A DNA stretch of 64,000 nt from Blastopirellula sp. J2-11 (GCF_024584705.1 NZ_CP097384.1:2232001-2296000); one strand, 5' to 3'; shown: positions 8,427-18,194, numbered from the stretch's first letter. Notes: a model not told the origin generated them from the sequence alone. Program-made: numbers and translations.

Positions 8427-9527
8427 ATGAACGATCGCACTTGGTCTTTCACATCTTCAGCTTCGTCGGAGGGTCGCTTGAACGCCCCCAATCCATTGCC
8501 GCGCCGTCAATTTGCCAGTGACAACTACGCAGGCGTTATTCCTGAAGTCTGGGAAGCGCTGGAACATGCCCGGTTTGGACATGCGACGGCCTACGGTGAA
8601 GATCCCTGGACCGCTCGCGCGTCGGACCTGCTGCGTGATTTCTTTGAGACCGACTGCGAAGTCTACTTCGTCTTCAACGGCACCGCGGCCAACTCACTGG
8701 CGCTGGCCTCGCTTTGCAACTCGTATCACAGCGTAATTTGCCACGCATTGGCCCACGTCGAAACCGACGAGTGCGGCGCCCCCGAATTCTTCTCCAACGG
8801 CACCAAAGTGCTGCTGGCCGAAGGCGCCAACGGCAAGATCGATCCGGTCGCGGTTGAGAACATCGTCAATCGCCGCAAAGACATCCACTATCCCAAGCCG
8901 CGCGTCCTGAGCGTCACCCAGGCGACCGAAATGGGCACCGTCTATCAGACCGACGAACTAGCGACGCTATGCGATACGGCCAAGCGGCACGATTTGCGAC
9001 TTCATTTGGATGGATCACGACTGGCAAACGCGCTGGCGAGCTTGAATGGATCGCCGGCCAATCTGACCTGGCGGCTGGGGATCGACGTCCTCTGCTTCGG
9101 CGGAACCAAGATCGGCATGCCGGTCGGCGAAGCGGTTGTCTTTTTCAACAAAGACCTAGCCCACGAGTTTGAATATCGCTGCAAACAGGCGGGCCAACTC
9201 GCATCGAAGATGCGGTTCCTCTCGGCCGCCTGGATTGGCTTGCTGGAATCAGGCGCCTGGCTCAAGCATGCCCAAAACGCCAACGCCTGCGCCGCTGCGC
9301 TGGGCAAGGGCGTCGAGTCGATCGAGGGCGTTTCGCTCATCGCACCGGTCGAAGCGAACGCCTGCTTCGTACAAATGCCTGAGAACGTCGCGACCGGCTT
9401 GCGCAACCGCGGTTGGAAATTCTACACGTTCATCGGCAACGGCGGCGCGCGTTTCATGTGCTCGTGGGATACGTCGATGGAAGATGTAACCGCACTGGTG
9501 GAGGATATCCGCGAGTTGTCTTCGTAA
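8427..9527 (+). CDS. ltaE: Low-specificity L-threonine aldolase (beta-eliminating lyase family)
   Basis: 366 residues; fold-type I PLP enzyme cleaving threonine to glycine and acetaldehyde. PLP lysine is Lys228 in FGGTKIGMP; Asp195 in LHLDGSRLANA contacts the pyridine ring; the glycine-type loop NGTAANSLAL is at 84-93. The first 25 residues are polar and not typical, so the true start may be slightly downstream, but a good AGCGGAGGATCAG ribosome site precedes the ATG at 8427. Last gene of the thrC operon. Confidence 0.9.
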   Translation: MNDRTWSFTSSASSEGRLNAPNPLPRRQFASDNYAGVIPEVWEALEHARFGHATAYGEDPWTARASDLLRDFFETDCEVYFVFNGTAANSLALASLCNSYHSVICHALAHVETDECGAPEFFSNGTKVLLAEGANGKIDPVAVENIVNRRKDIHYPKPRVLSVTQATEMGTVYQTDELATLCDTAKRHDLRLHLDGSRLANALASLNGSPANLTWRLGIDVLCFGGTKIGMPVGEAVVFFNKDLAHEFEYRCKQAGQLASKMRFLSAAWIGLLESGAWLKHAQNANACAAALGKGVESIEGVSLIAPVEANACFVQMPENVATGLRNRGWKFYTFIGNGGARFMCSWDTSMEDVTALVEDIRELSS

Positions 9528-9569
9528 CGCGACGCGCGAGTGAAGGGAGATCACTCTTCTCCCCACACA

Positions 9570-9664
9570 ATCAGCCGCACGGCGTTAGCCGCGGTTTCTG
9601 ACAGGAACTGATTGTCGACGGAAAGTCGAAAACAAAAAAACGCGGCTAACGCCGTGCGGCTGAT
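9570..9664. repeat. 24-bp perfect inverted repeat between convergent genes
   Basis: Left arm 9570-9593 (begins ATCAGCCGCACGGCG) and right arm 9641-9664 (ends CGTGCGGCTGAT) are perfect reverse complements over 24 bp, separated by 47 bp containing an A7 run. It sits between the stops of ltaE (+) and the ROK gene (-). In RNA either strand would form a very stable stem, so it can act as a bidirectional terminator. The GC-rich arms look like a dispersed REP-type palindromic element rather than a one-off terminator, which is inference. Confidence 0.75.
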
Positions 9665-9675
9665 GTCACTTCCGG

Positions 9676-10668
9676 CTACGAAGATTTCGCCGCCAGCGCA
9701 ATCGCTCCGTGAACAACCACCAATTCCCCTAGCGCCGCGGGTACGATCGCATAGCTATCGGTCAGCGGGGGAAACGCAAACCGCCGCACTTGCGCTCGTA
9801 GCGGCGTGAAGAAGAGTTGATCGCCCATTAGCGAAACGCCGCCGCCGATCACGATGATTTGCGGCGCGATTAGCGTGATGACTTGGGCGATCGCCCAGCC
9901 GAGCGCTTGCGTTCCATGCTCCAAGATATCGCGAGCCAGTTCGTTGCCGTCGGCGGCAGCTTGACCGATAACCTTGGCGGTTAACTGATCGAGATCGTGA
10001 TCACAGCGGAGCAGCAGGTCGCGGGCAAACTCGTCGCTGGTTTGATCGGCGATCGGGCTCCGGTTGCGTGCCAGAGAGAGCGAGCGAGAGACGTCTCCCA
10101 TCAGACGCGAGCGGGCTTCGGCGGCCAGACCCCAACCGCTGGCGATCGACTCGACGGTGATCTCTGGGCGATCGGCATGAATGCCGGGGCGGAGATGGCC
10201 GATCTCGGCGATCGCGGGACGATCGGCGCCAAACTGCTGCCCCTGATAGACGAAGCCGCCGCCGACGCCGGTGCCGACGGTGACGTAGAAGACGCTGTCG
10301 GCGCCCTGCCCTGCTCCGTACAACGCTTCAGCCAGCGCGGCGGCGTCACAGTCATTGCAAAGCGAGGTCGGCAGGTTGAACGTTTTTTTGCACCAATCGC
10401 CCAGCGGAAAGTGGTCCCAACCTTCGATCTGATGGCTCTTGGCGATGACGCCGGTTTGCGGATCGACCGGGCCGCCGAAGCCGACTCCGATCGCTTTCGC
10501 GCTGTTCTTTTGCAGCAAGCGATGGCCGGCGGTTTCGATCTGATCCAGAATGCCGATCGCACCACGGTCGGGCTGCACGTCCATGCGCTCCAGCGCGATG
10601 GGCTCTTGCCCCGGTTGGCCCAGGGCGACTTGCAGTTTGGTTCCGCCGATCTCGATTCCGAGGAACAT
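9676..10668 (-). CDS. ROK-family sugar kinase without the usual zinc motif
   Basis: 331 residues from the ATG at 10668 (MFLGIEIGGTK). The ATP-binding EIGGTK (6-11), the VGTGVGGG loop and NDCDAAALAE around the catalytic Asp are present, so a sugar kinase is well supported. ROK proteins usually bind zinc through a CxCGxxGCxE block after an ExGH; here EIGHLRPGIHAD is followed by EITVESIASGWGL with no cysteines, so the zinc site is lost. It lies 32 bp after gmhA in an operon with an LplT-like transporter, so the substrate may be a heptose or hexose; glucokinase is the default guess. Confidence 0.85.
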   Translation of the reverse strand: MFLGIEIGGTKLQVALGQPGQEPIALERMDVQPDRGAIGILDQIETAGHRLLQKNSAKAIGVGFGGPVDPQTGVIAKSHQIEGWDHFPLGDWCKKTFNLPTSLCNDCDAAALAEALYGAGQGADSVFYVTVGTGVGGGFVYQGQQFGADRPAIAEIGHLRPGIHADRPEITVESIASGWGLAAEARSRLMGDVSRSLSLARNRSPIADQTSDEFARDLLLRCDHDLDQLTAKVIGQAAADGNELARDILEHGTQALGWAIAQVITLIAPQIIVIGGGVSLMGDQLFFTPLRAQVRRFAFPPLTDSYAIVPAALGELVVVHGAIALAAKSS

Positions 10669-10700
10669 GCTGGGCCTCGTCTCCTCGGGGCGCAAAGTTT

Positions 10701-11309
10701 CTAGGCGGCGTATCGTCCGACGTGATTGATGCGAGCGAAGACGTCGTTCAATACCCAGTGGAACAAGCAAAGGTGAATGCTCTCGACCATTCCCATGTCA
10801 TCGGTCGGCACATGCAGACTGTGTTGCGCCTGCTCTTTCAATTTGCCGCCGCTATAGCCGGTCAGCCCGATTGTCTGCAGACCATGGCGATTCGCCCAAT
10901 CGACGGCGTTTAGCACGTTGCCGCTGTTGCCCGATCCGCTGATCGCGATCACCACGTCTCCTTCGCCGCCGTAGTTCATCAACTGCTGCAGGAAGATTTG
11001 GTCGTAGTGTAGGTCATTACCGACGGCCATCAACCAGCCGGCGTTGTCGGTCAGGCTCAGCACTTTCAGACGCTTGAGCGATTCGTCTCCCAGGTCTTTT
11101 TCGTGCAGCGTGCTTTTGCCCAGATCTTCGGCCATGTGGCTGGCGGTCGTGCCTGATCCGCCGTTGCCGAAGATGTAAACCCACTTGCCGTTTTCCCAGG
11201 CCTGGTAAATGAGATCGGCCCAGGTTTGCAATGCCGCTTGATCGACTTTGGCGATCTCTTGTTGCAGACGGGCGACGTAAGCGGACGAATCTAATTGGGC
11301 GCCAAGCAT
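10701..11309 (-). CDS. gmhA: GmhA-like phosphoheptose isomerase (SIS domain)
   Basis: 202 residues, single SIS domain. GNGGSGTTASHMAEDL (from residue 48) and ISGSGNSGNV are the phosphosugar-binding loops of sedoheptulose-7-phosphate isomerase, the first step to ADP-heptose for LPS core or glycans; His58 and the C-terminal ESIHLCLFHW helix fit GmhA. It is the middle gene of a minus-strand operon, 8 bp after the transporter and 32 bp before the ROK kinase. No hldE or waaF-type partner is in the window. Confidence 0.85.
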   Translation of the reverse strand: MLGAQLDSSAYVARLQQEIAKVDQAALQTWADLIYQAWENGKWVYIFGNGGSGTTASHMAEDLGKSTLHEKDLGDESLKRLKVLSLTDNAGWLMAVGNDLHYDQIFLQQLMNYGGEGDVVIAISGSGNSGNVLNAVDWANRHGLQTIGLTGYSGGKLKEQAQHSLHVPTDDMGMVESIHLCLFHWVLNDVFARINHVGRYAA

Positions 11310-11317
11310 GACAGCGT

Positions 11318-12700
11318 TTACTCTAAATCTTCGCTAGGGGGATGATAAAAAATGGCGACCGGCAACATGATCAACACGGTAAATGCGAACAAGTAGCAGC
11401 GGGGCCAATCGAAATTTATCAGGATCTTATCGAACAGACCATAGAGAACGCCTGATAGCAAGATCGCTACCCAATTGGCGCGGCTCATCTCGGCGATCAC
11501 TTCCCCTTTTTGCGACAGCGGGGCCTTCGCTTGCAGATAAACTTGAATCGGCACCGAGAACATGCCGGTGCATGCTCCCAAGACGATCAAGACCGGCAAG
11601 CTTCCCCAAAAGCCAAGCAGGTGCCCGTGAAAGGGGCCCGGCAGCGCCAGCAGCGCCAACGACCCGCTGATCCCCCAAGCGCCGATCTGCACGATGCGAA
11701 AGTCGATCCGGTTTTTCGACATCAGCCCGGCGATCATACAGCCGAGCGCGATGCCGACGCCGATCAGCCCGTTCATGATGCTGGTTTGGGTATCGGAAAG
11801 CTCAAGTTGTACGACCCCCAGCGAATTGACCGATTGCTGCACGACGCCGGCGCAAAGCCAGAAGACGCACGACGCCAGCAGCGCCTTTAGCATCGCCGGT
11901 TGGGCGCGAAACAGCCGGATCGCACTCGGCGGAACGGTGCACGCGCCGATGGTCAGTTGGGCGTGCGGTTTGGCTGGCTTCGTCTTGCGTACGAGCAGTG
12001 AAGTCAGCGTGCCGACCACGGCAATCACCACGCAGATCGCTGATCCGACCCACAGATTGCTGTTCGATGAATCGCGTATTGCGCCGACGACGTCGCCGGC
12101 TGCCTCTGTAGCGACCGTGCTGGCTCCTCCCAATTGATCGCGTAATACGCCGGCCGCAACGGTGCCAAAAATGATCGCCAGAAAGGTCGTCATCAAGAAG
12201 ATGCCGTTCGCTTTAGGCAGGTCGGGTTCGTGCAGCGTCTCGGGCAAAATGCCATATTTGGCGGGGCCGAAAAAGGTGCTTTGGGCGCCCATCAAAAAGA
12301 GGACGACAAACAAGCCGGCGAAGCCGAACATGCCGAAGTACCAAAAGCCGATTACGCCCAGCAGCATCGCGATGATTTCGGCCACTTTAGAGAGCACGAT
12401 CACCGTCGTCTTTGAGTATTTGTCAGCCAGGTATCCCGCCGGGCCGGCCAATAACAAAAAAGGGAGCGAGAAGATGATCATCGCGATCCCCTGCAGGTCT
12501 TGCCCCTCGCCGTTGACGACCTGGTTGACGCCCATCAGCAACAGCAGTTGCTTGAAGACGTTGTCGTTAAACGCTCCAAAGAACTGCGTGACCGTCATTC
12601 CCCAAAAGCTGACGTCGCGTGAAAGCGGCGGCAGGTGTGCAGGGTCTTCGATCCGAAGCTCCGACGTCGGCTGATCTACATGTTCCAGCGGTTTATCCAT
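11318..12700 (-). CDS. MFS transporter, LplT/Aas-like
   Basis: 460 residues with about 12 membrane helices. The first helix carries TQFFGAFNDNVFKQLLL, the hallmark of LplT and of the transporter half of Aas, which flip lysophospholipids for re-acylation. The loop AGYLADKYSKT corresponds to the MFS A-motif. There is no fused acyltransferase domain. It is the first gene of the operon with gmhA and the ROK kinase, so a role with a glycolipid or sugar precursor is possible, but family membership points to lysophospholipid flipping. Confidence 0.8.
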   Translation of the reverse strand: MDKPLEHVDQPTSELRIEDPAHLPPLSRDVSFWGMTVTQFFGAFNDNVFKQLLLLMGVNQVVNGEGQDLQGIAMIIFSLPFLLLAGPAGYLADKYSKTTVIVLSKVAEIIAMLLGVIGFWYFGMFGFAGLFVVLFLMGAQSTFFGPAKYGILPETLHEPDLPKANGIFLMTTFLAIIFGTVAAGVLRDQLGGASTVATEAAGDVVGAIRDSSNSNLWVGSAICVVIAVVGTLTSLLVRKTKPAKPHAQLTIGACTVPPSAIRLFRAQPAMLKALLASCVFWLCAGVVQQSVNSLGVVQLELSDTQTSIMNGLIGVGIALGCMIAGLMSKNRIDFRIVQIGAWGISGSLALLALPGPFHGHLLGFWGSLPVLIVLGACTGMFSVPIQVYLQAKAPLSQKGEVIAEMSRANWVAILLSGVLYGLFDKILINFDWPRCYLFAFTVLIMLPVAIFYHPPSEDLE

Positions 12701-12752
12701 GCGGGCATTATGGGGAAACAGGCCCTGCGGGTATAGGCGAGATGCGCAAGGA

Positions 12753-12783
12753 AAAAGCGTTCCGCCGTGGCGGAAACGCTTTT
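12753..12783 (-). terminator. Intrinsic terminator of thiC
   Basis: On the minus strand AAAAGCGTTTCCGCC pairs with GGCGGAACGCTTTTT with one bulged base and a 2-3-nt loop, ending in T5. It lies 30 bp after the thiC stop. The plus-strand copy ends GCTTTTGGG, so it may also work weakly in the other direction. Confidence 0.8.
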
Positions 12784-12812
12784 GGGTGATGGGAGCTCTC
12801 GCCGGCGCCAGA

Positions 12813-14177
<1,365 letters not shown>

Positions 14178-14208
14178 CTAGCGCCCTAATGTGAAGCGAA
14201 CTCGTTGA

Positions 14209-14234
14209 GTCGTAACCGGAAGCAGCGTTACGAC
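14209..14234 (-). other. Hairpin in the thiC leader
   Basis: GTCGTAAC (14209-14216) and GTTACGAC (14227-14234) make a perfect 8-bp stem with a 10-nt loop, within the transcribed leader of thiC if the promoter at 14250-14279 is used. It lacks a T-run. It does not resemble the conserved TPP aptamer; function unknown. Confidence 0.4.
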
Positions 14235-14249
14235 TTCGGTTGACAGTCC

Positions 14250-14279
14250 ATCGTATCGGCCTTAGCCCGAAGGTGTCAA
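14250..14279 (-). promoter_or_regulatory. Sigma70-like promoter of thiC
   Basis: On the minus strand a perfect TTGACA (14279-14274) is followed after 18 bp by TACGAT (14255-14250). It would start transcripts about 90 nt before the thiC ATG. Based on consensus match only. Confidence 0.45.
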
Positions 14280-14318
14280 TCTGGCGTAAGAGCGCCAAAG
14301 GGGACGATTCGGCCGAAT

Positions 14319-15665
14319 TTACAGAGTTTTCAGGTATTCAAGCACCGCTCGCTTTTCTGCGGCAGACAACTCATCGGGGTAGTCGTGCCCCGTCGCGCTT
14401 TTGCCGAACTTGCGCGTGTCAAAATAGGTGCGCTTCTCGTCGCGACGCGTCACGCCAGGCGGCATGGTCGAAAACGCTTCGATCGTCAGCCCGCTGTGCT
14501 GTTGGTCGTAGTCGCCGCTGGTCCGCCGCCAGACCGTCGGTCGCTCGGTCGGGTTCAGAATGTGCCAAAGCGTGGGGACCGATCCGTTGTGCAGGTACGG
14601 CGGCGACGCCCAGACGCCAGACAAATGGGGCGCGACGTAGCCTGGGGTGTCATCCGCCGATTTGGCGCCGCGGTTGTAATCGTTGAACCAACTATCGCCG
14701 TACACTTTGCGAGCGGCCGGCGAGAGCGCCTCGTAGCGGACCGGATCGGTGCCGATTTCGGCAATATCGACAACCACCGAAGGGTACTTCTCGCCGGTTT
14801 CGTACTTCCCGTGACACTGCGCACAGGTTTTCTCAAACGCAATGCGCCCCTGCTCTGCTAACGGGCGATCGATTTCGAAGGGATATTTGGGGGCTTCCAG
14901 CGATTGCAGATAGGCATAGACATGTTCAAAGTCTTCCTGCCAACCGCGGAACTTTTTAGGGCCATTCTCGCGAGCCAGCGCAAACTGCATGAGCCCCTTG
15001 CTGCTTTTCGGCGCGAATGCGTCGCAGTAGAGGTAATCCTTGGCCGAGAAGCTCCACCAGGCAGGAGCATCCATATCGTGATGCTTGGTTGGCGGAAACC
15101 CAGCGCCGCGATGCACGTTTAGATCGGCGTCGCGAAAGCTCATTAAGATGACGCCAAACATCACGGCGTTGGTCGTCCCGTTGGTTCCTCCCAGCGGAAC
15201 CAATGCCGAGCCATAGTCGGACGTCAGCAACTTTTTGCCCAACAGCATCTTGGCGATCCGAATATCATCGGCCAACGTTTGCATCGCATAGCGATGATTG
15301 GGAGCGCCGGGGATGACCTGTCCTGCAACTTCGCCGCCGTGACAGGTAAAGCAATTGGGAGTCCAATCGCCGTCGTCGCTGACGACATATTGCAGCGGCT
15401 TGTCAGGATTGTCAGGTCGTGGAGTGAGCCCGTACCGCTCGTAGGCCAATTTACGGCGTTGATCAGGCGAAGCTTTCTCGGCCAACTCCTTGAGTTCTTG
15501 GGGCCAAACGCGCCAAGTATTGTCGAAGGTCTCCTGATCCCAATAGGGCGAGATCAGCGGCTTATCGACAATGACGCGGTACCCTTTCTCCGGATCTCCC
15601 GCCGCAGCGAGCGAAGCTCCGCACAGAAGCACAAACAAACCAAGGGGAATCAGGCGAAACTTCAT
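14319..15665 (-). CDS. Secreted dihaem c-type cytochrome (peroxidase/RoxA-like)
   Basis: 448 residues from the ATG at 15665; a signal peptide (FRLIPLGLFVLLCGASLAAA) comes first. Two haem-binding motifs are seen, CFTCH (Cys105-His109) and CAQCH (Cys281-His285). The C-terminal PYLHNGSVPTLWHIL stretch is typical of dihaem cytochrome c peroxidases and RoxA-like oxygenases. It acts in the periplasm. Alone on its transcript; the 3' end lies about 40 bp before the thiC promoter. Peroxidase versus another oxidase cannot be decided. The longer frame to 15710 would put residues before the signal peptide and is rejected. Confidence 0.8.
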   Translation of the reverse strand: MKFRLIPLGLFVLLCGASLAAAGDPEKGYRVIVDKPLISPYWDQETFDNTWRVWPQELKELAEKASPDQRRKLAYERYGLTPRPDNPDKPLQYVVSDDGDWTPNCFTCHGGEVAGQVIPGAPNHRYAMQTLADDIRIAKMLLGKKLLTSDYGSALVPLGGTNGTTNAVMFGVILMSFRDADLNVHRGAGFPPTKHHDMDAPAWWSFSAKDYLYCDAFAPKSSKGLMQFALARENGPKKFRGWQEDFEHVYAYLQSLEAPKYPFEIDRPLAEQGRIAFEKTCAQCHGKYETGEKYPSVVVDIAEIGTDPVRYEALSPAARKVYGDSWFNDYNRGAKSADDTPGYVAPHLSGVWASPPYLHNGSVPTLWHILNPTERPTVWRRTSGDYDQQHSGLTIEAFSTMPPGVTRRDEKRTYFDTRKFGKSATGHDYPDELSAAEKRAVLEYLKTL

Positions 15666-15980
15666 ACCGGTAACCATAAGCGCAGACGATCTCCATCCTT
15701 CCGACCGCAAGAGAGCTGGAATTATAACCGACCGCAGTGCAGATGGAAAAACAACGCCGGGAAGGCGCGTCCCATAACGCCCGTTTCTAACGCAAAATTG
15801 TGCGCCCTAATCCCCCCCACTCTTAGTGGTCCGACGCGCGAGCGAGGGAAAACTGGCCTCCATTTTCAATGACAAATGAAGAACCCCGAATGTCGAAGGA
15901 AAGACCGAAGCCCCGAAATGACGAAACCGCTTCCCGCCAGGGAATTCTTCCCTAGCCGCGCTGGCTTCGCCATTCCCGCA

Positions 15981-16247
15981 ACGTTGGACCGGACCGCCTT
16001 GTTTTTTTGTCCAACGGGCCGAACCAATCCAACACTAGCCCGAGTGCGCAAGCCAAGGAAATGCGGTCTCCATTTCAAATGATGGAGGCCCGATTGAACA
16101 ACGTTGGACAGGACCGGACCGCCTTGTTTTTTTGTCCAACGGGCCGAACCAATCCAACACTAGCCCGAGTGCGCAAGCCAAGGGAATGCGGTCTCCATTT
16201 CAAATGATGGAGGCCCGATTGAACAACGTTGGACAGGACCGGACCGC
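15981..16247. repeat. Tandem repeat, 120-bp and 125-bp units plus partial third
   Basis: ACGTTGGAC starts units at 15981, 16101 and 16226. Units 1 and 2 are near identical; the second carries a 5-bp AGGAC insertion after GTTGGAC and one A/G change (AAGGAAATG versus AAGGGAATG). The third stops after about 22 bp and runs into different sequence. Each full unit has GTTGGAC and GTCCAAC (unit 1: 15983-15989 and 16009-16015) enclosing a GGACCGGACC block and a T7 run, so it can form a hairpin. Confidence 0.9.
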
Positions 16248-16408
16248 TGAATTTTTTTGCCATCCAATTCCCCAATCTGCCTAAGGGTTGATTGGGGCGA
16301 TTTTGCGATGCGGCACGGCACTGCCCTACGATTTCACCAATTGACTGGACCGCGCAGCAGTCCCCGCCGCGCCGTCCATCCCAGATCGCCGCCAAATCCT
16401 CACCCCAC

Positions 16409-16450
16409 AATCGACCCCAAAACCGTGCGTATTGTCTAGAGACAATTTTG
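16409..16450. repeat. Palindrome-bearing motif shared with 62840-62879
   Basis: The segment AATCGACCCCAAAACCGTGCG then ATTGTCT-AG-AGACAAT (a perfect 7-bp inverted repeat) matches a second copy at 62840-62879, where the palindrome is reduced to TGTC-N4-GACA. Both copies lie a few hundred bases to the right of a GGACCGGAC-type tandem repeat, so they look like parts of one composite intergenic element. Confidence 0.65.
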
Positions 16451-16523
16451 AGCGAGATTTCGATGGCGGCTAGCGCTGCCATCCATCCAATTTCTTTGGC
16501 TCGGCGGGACGCCCCAACTTGGC

Positions 16524-16724
16524 CTAGAGCATCGTCGCAAAACGATGCAGCCTTAGGTAAATGTCTCGGCTCGGCATGCCTTGTTCAGCGACCCAACCAA
16601 GATCAATCGCCAAGCATCCTTTGGTCAGCCGTGGTAGCAAGTGAAGAGACTGGCTGAAAAGGGCCAGCGCCACACCGATGAGAATGGAATTCGCCACGGG
16701 CGCCGTGCCGAGAAAATTTTCCAC
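16524..16724 (-). other. 66-codon ORF or remnant, uncertain
   Basis: The minus strand has an open frame (MENFLGTAPVANSILIG...) with one hydrophobic segment at about residues 12-30 and no ribosome site of note. It ends next to a GCATCGT/ACGATGC hairpin (16529-16548). I do not recognise it. It could be a tiny membrane protein, but its place inside a repeat-rich, otherwise eroded interval makes a dispersed repeat or pseudogene fragment likelier. Confidence 0.25.
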
Positions 16725-16771
16725 CTACTTTCTTGACGCTCACGCCCAGTTACGTCCCATCGTGAAAAATT

Positions 16772-16801
16772 TTGGAATCTATTACCTTTTCCTGGTATAG
16801 T
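16772..16801 (+). promoter_or_regulatory. Probable promoter of the first DUF1559 gene
   Basis: TTGGAA (16772-16777), an 18-bp spacer, then TATAGT (16796-16801). It is in an A/T-rich patch unlike the surroundings. It would give a leader of about 225 nt before the ATG at 17035, longer than usual. Consensus match only. Confidence 0.45.
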
Positions 16802-17034
16802 TTTTGATTCGCTGCTTGAATATTGAGAGTGTCCTCAGTCCACTCTTTCGAGGAGCCTTCAACCGTTCTATCCGTGATCATCCCCTGTTATTTCTGGAAA
16901 GAGCCCCCGGACTGGAATCCGTGAATCGTATGTCCGGACCATCCCATTTTCCTTGCGGGTTGATCCTTATTTCATCTCCTTGAAGGCAAACGCTTTTCAA
17001 CCTCAATCCCATTCTGCTGAAAGGTCTAATAGCC

Positions 17035-17931
17035 ATGCTTTCTCGTTCCTCGGTTCGGACTAATGCCGGTTTTACGCTTGTAGAACTGCTAGTCGTGATC
17101 GCCATTATCGGAGTGCTGATTGCCCTCCTTTTGCCAGCTGTCCAGCAAGCGCGAGAAGCGGCTCGGCGAAGTTCATGCACCAACAAAATGAAGCAACTGG
17201 GACTCGCGCTGCACAACTATCACGATACATTCGGCGCGTTTCCTTACGGTTGCCGTTCTGGATCTTCCTTCGTGAGCTGGCATGTCCCCATTCTACCTTT
17301 TATCGAACAACTAAACCTGTACGAACAATTCGACACGACGAAATCGTACGGTTCGTCGCCGAATGCGGCACTGCGGGAAGTGAAGGTCGACGCCTATTTT
17401 TGCCCCAGCGGTACTGAAGAACGTGCCGATGACAACACCGATTTTTACACGGCGCATTACTATGGGGTGATGGGGCCGACGGGGGATATCCCCGGAACCA
17501 CCAGTTCGACCTACCCGGAGCAGCCCTCCGAGAATCCCAGCTTTGGCGGTTTCTCAAAAGCCGGCATGTGGTTTATGGGGGAAGTCCGTCGACTTCGTGA
17601 TGTGGTCGACGGGACCAGCAATACGCTGTTCCTGGGAGAAATGTCTTGGTCCGACCGTAACGGTAAGCAAACCAAATACCGCGAGTGGACCCGCGGCGGC
17701 AGAGATACCAGCGATGGTTGGATGATTCCCTGCAAGAATGTGGCGTTCCCGATCAACTCGGACCAAGTCAGCATCTTTAACGACATGAGCTTCGGCAGCA
17801 ATCATCCTGGAGGTTGCCTCTTTACCCTGGGAGACGCCTCGGTTCGCTTTGTGCCTGAAACGGTGGACTTTGACTCCTATCTTTCCACCGCCAGCATGAA
17901 CGGGGGAGAAGTCTTTTCACTGAATAACTAG
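17035..17931 (+). CDS. DUF1559 protein with type IV pilin-like N-terminus
   Basis: 298 residues. The prepilin cleavage/methylation motif GFTLVELLVVIAII (Gly12, Phe13, Glu17) and a 20-residue hydrophobic helix are followed by AARRSSCTNKMKQLGLALHNYHD, the DUF1559 head. The family C-terminal motif H-x9-DG appears as HPGGCLFTLGDAS, with Ala in place of the Gly. DUF1559 proteins are hugely expanded in planctomycetes and are thought to be exported surface or pilus-like structures. It is followed 260 bp later by a small lipoprotein gene, a pairing common in this phylum. Confidence 0.93.
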   Translation: MLSRSSVRTNAGFTLVELLVVIAIIGVLIALLLPAVQQAREAARRSSCTNKMKQLGLALHNYHDTFGAFPYGCRSGSSFVSWHVPILPFIEQLNLYEQFDTTKSYGSSPNAALREVKVDAYFCPSGTEERADDNTDFYTAHYYGVMGPTGDIPGTTSSTYPEQPSENPSFGGFSKAGMWFMGEVRRLRDVVDGTSNTLFLGEMSWSDRNGKQTKYREWTRGGRDTSDGWMIPCKNVAFPINSDQVSIFNDMSFGSNHPGGCLFTLGDASVRFVPETVDFDSYLSTASMNGGEVFSLNN

Positions 17932-17954
17932 CGAAAACTTTGCCCCCGCATAAC

Positions 17955-17990
17955 AAACGCGTCCCTGCTAAATTTTCAGCACACGCGTTT
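17955..17990 (+). terminator. Hairpin after the DUF1559 gene
   Basis: AAACGCGT (17955-17962) and ACGCGTTT (17983-17990) are a perfect 8-bp stem; inside, GCT/AGC can add three pairs around an AAATTTTC loop. Only the last three Ts of the stem serve as T-run. Likely transcript end or mRNA-protecting structure of the DUF1559 gene. Confidence 0.5.
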
Positions 17991-18078
17991 GGCAAGCTTG
18001 GGGGGGCCTGATTTAAAAATCTGGACCACCCGAGTAACACGTGAAACGGGCCCATGTTCAGCCGTCAGCAGAGAGGGA

Positions 18079-18108
18079 GTGAAGCGTTCTCCTCTCCTCT
18101 TCACTTTT
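18079..18108 (+). terminator. Weak terminator-like hairpin
   Basis: GTGAAG (18079-18084) pairs with CTTCAC (18099-18104) followed by TTTT. A purine-rich GAGAGGGAG next to CTCCTCTCCTC gives an alternative pairing. If real, it would separate the DUF1559 gene from the lipoprotein gene 90 bp downstream. Confidence 0.35.
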
Positions 18109-18194
18109 AAACTGCATCGGCGCACGGCGCCCCGTTTGTCTATTCACATTTGTTTTCAACATGATCATCCCTTCGGAAGGGAGTTAGTCCTAGA

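Larger units (their letters stand above)
15666..16771. other. Gene-poor interval with repeats and ORF remnants
   Basis: Nothing here reads as a convincing gene. It contains a low-complexity run (15837-15960) of the kind CCCCGAATGTCGAAGG/CCCCGAAATGACGAAACC, the 120/125-bp tandem repeat, a palindromic motif shared with the 62.8 kb locus, and a 66-codon minus-strand ORF. Small ORFs over the repeats are mere translations of them. Confidence 0.7.

Noticed and set aside
15866-16207. Small ORFs (68-70 codons) across the tandem repeat
   Set aside because: They translate the 120/125-bp units on both strands with the same words and lack start signals; repeat sequence, not genes.
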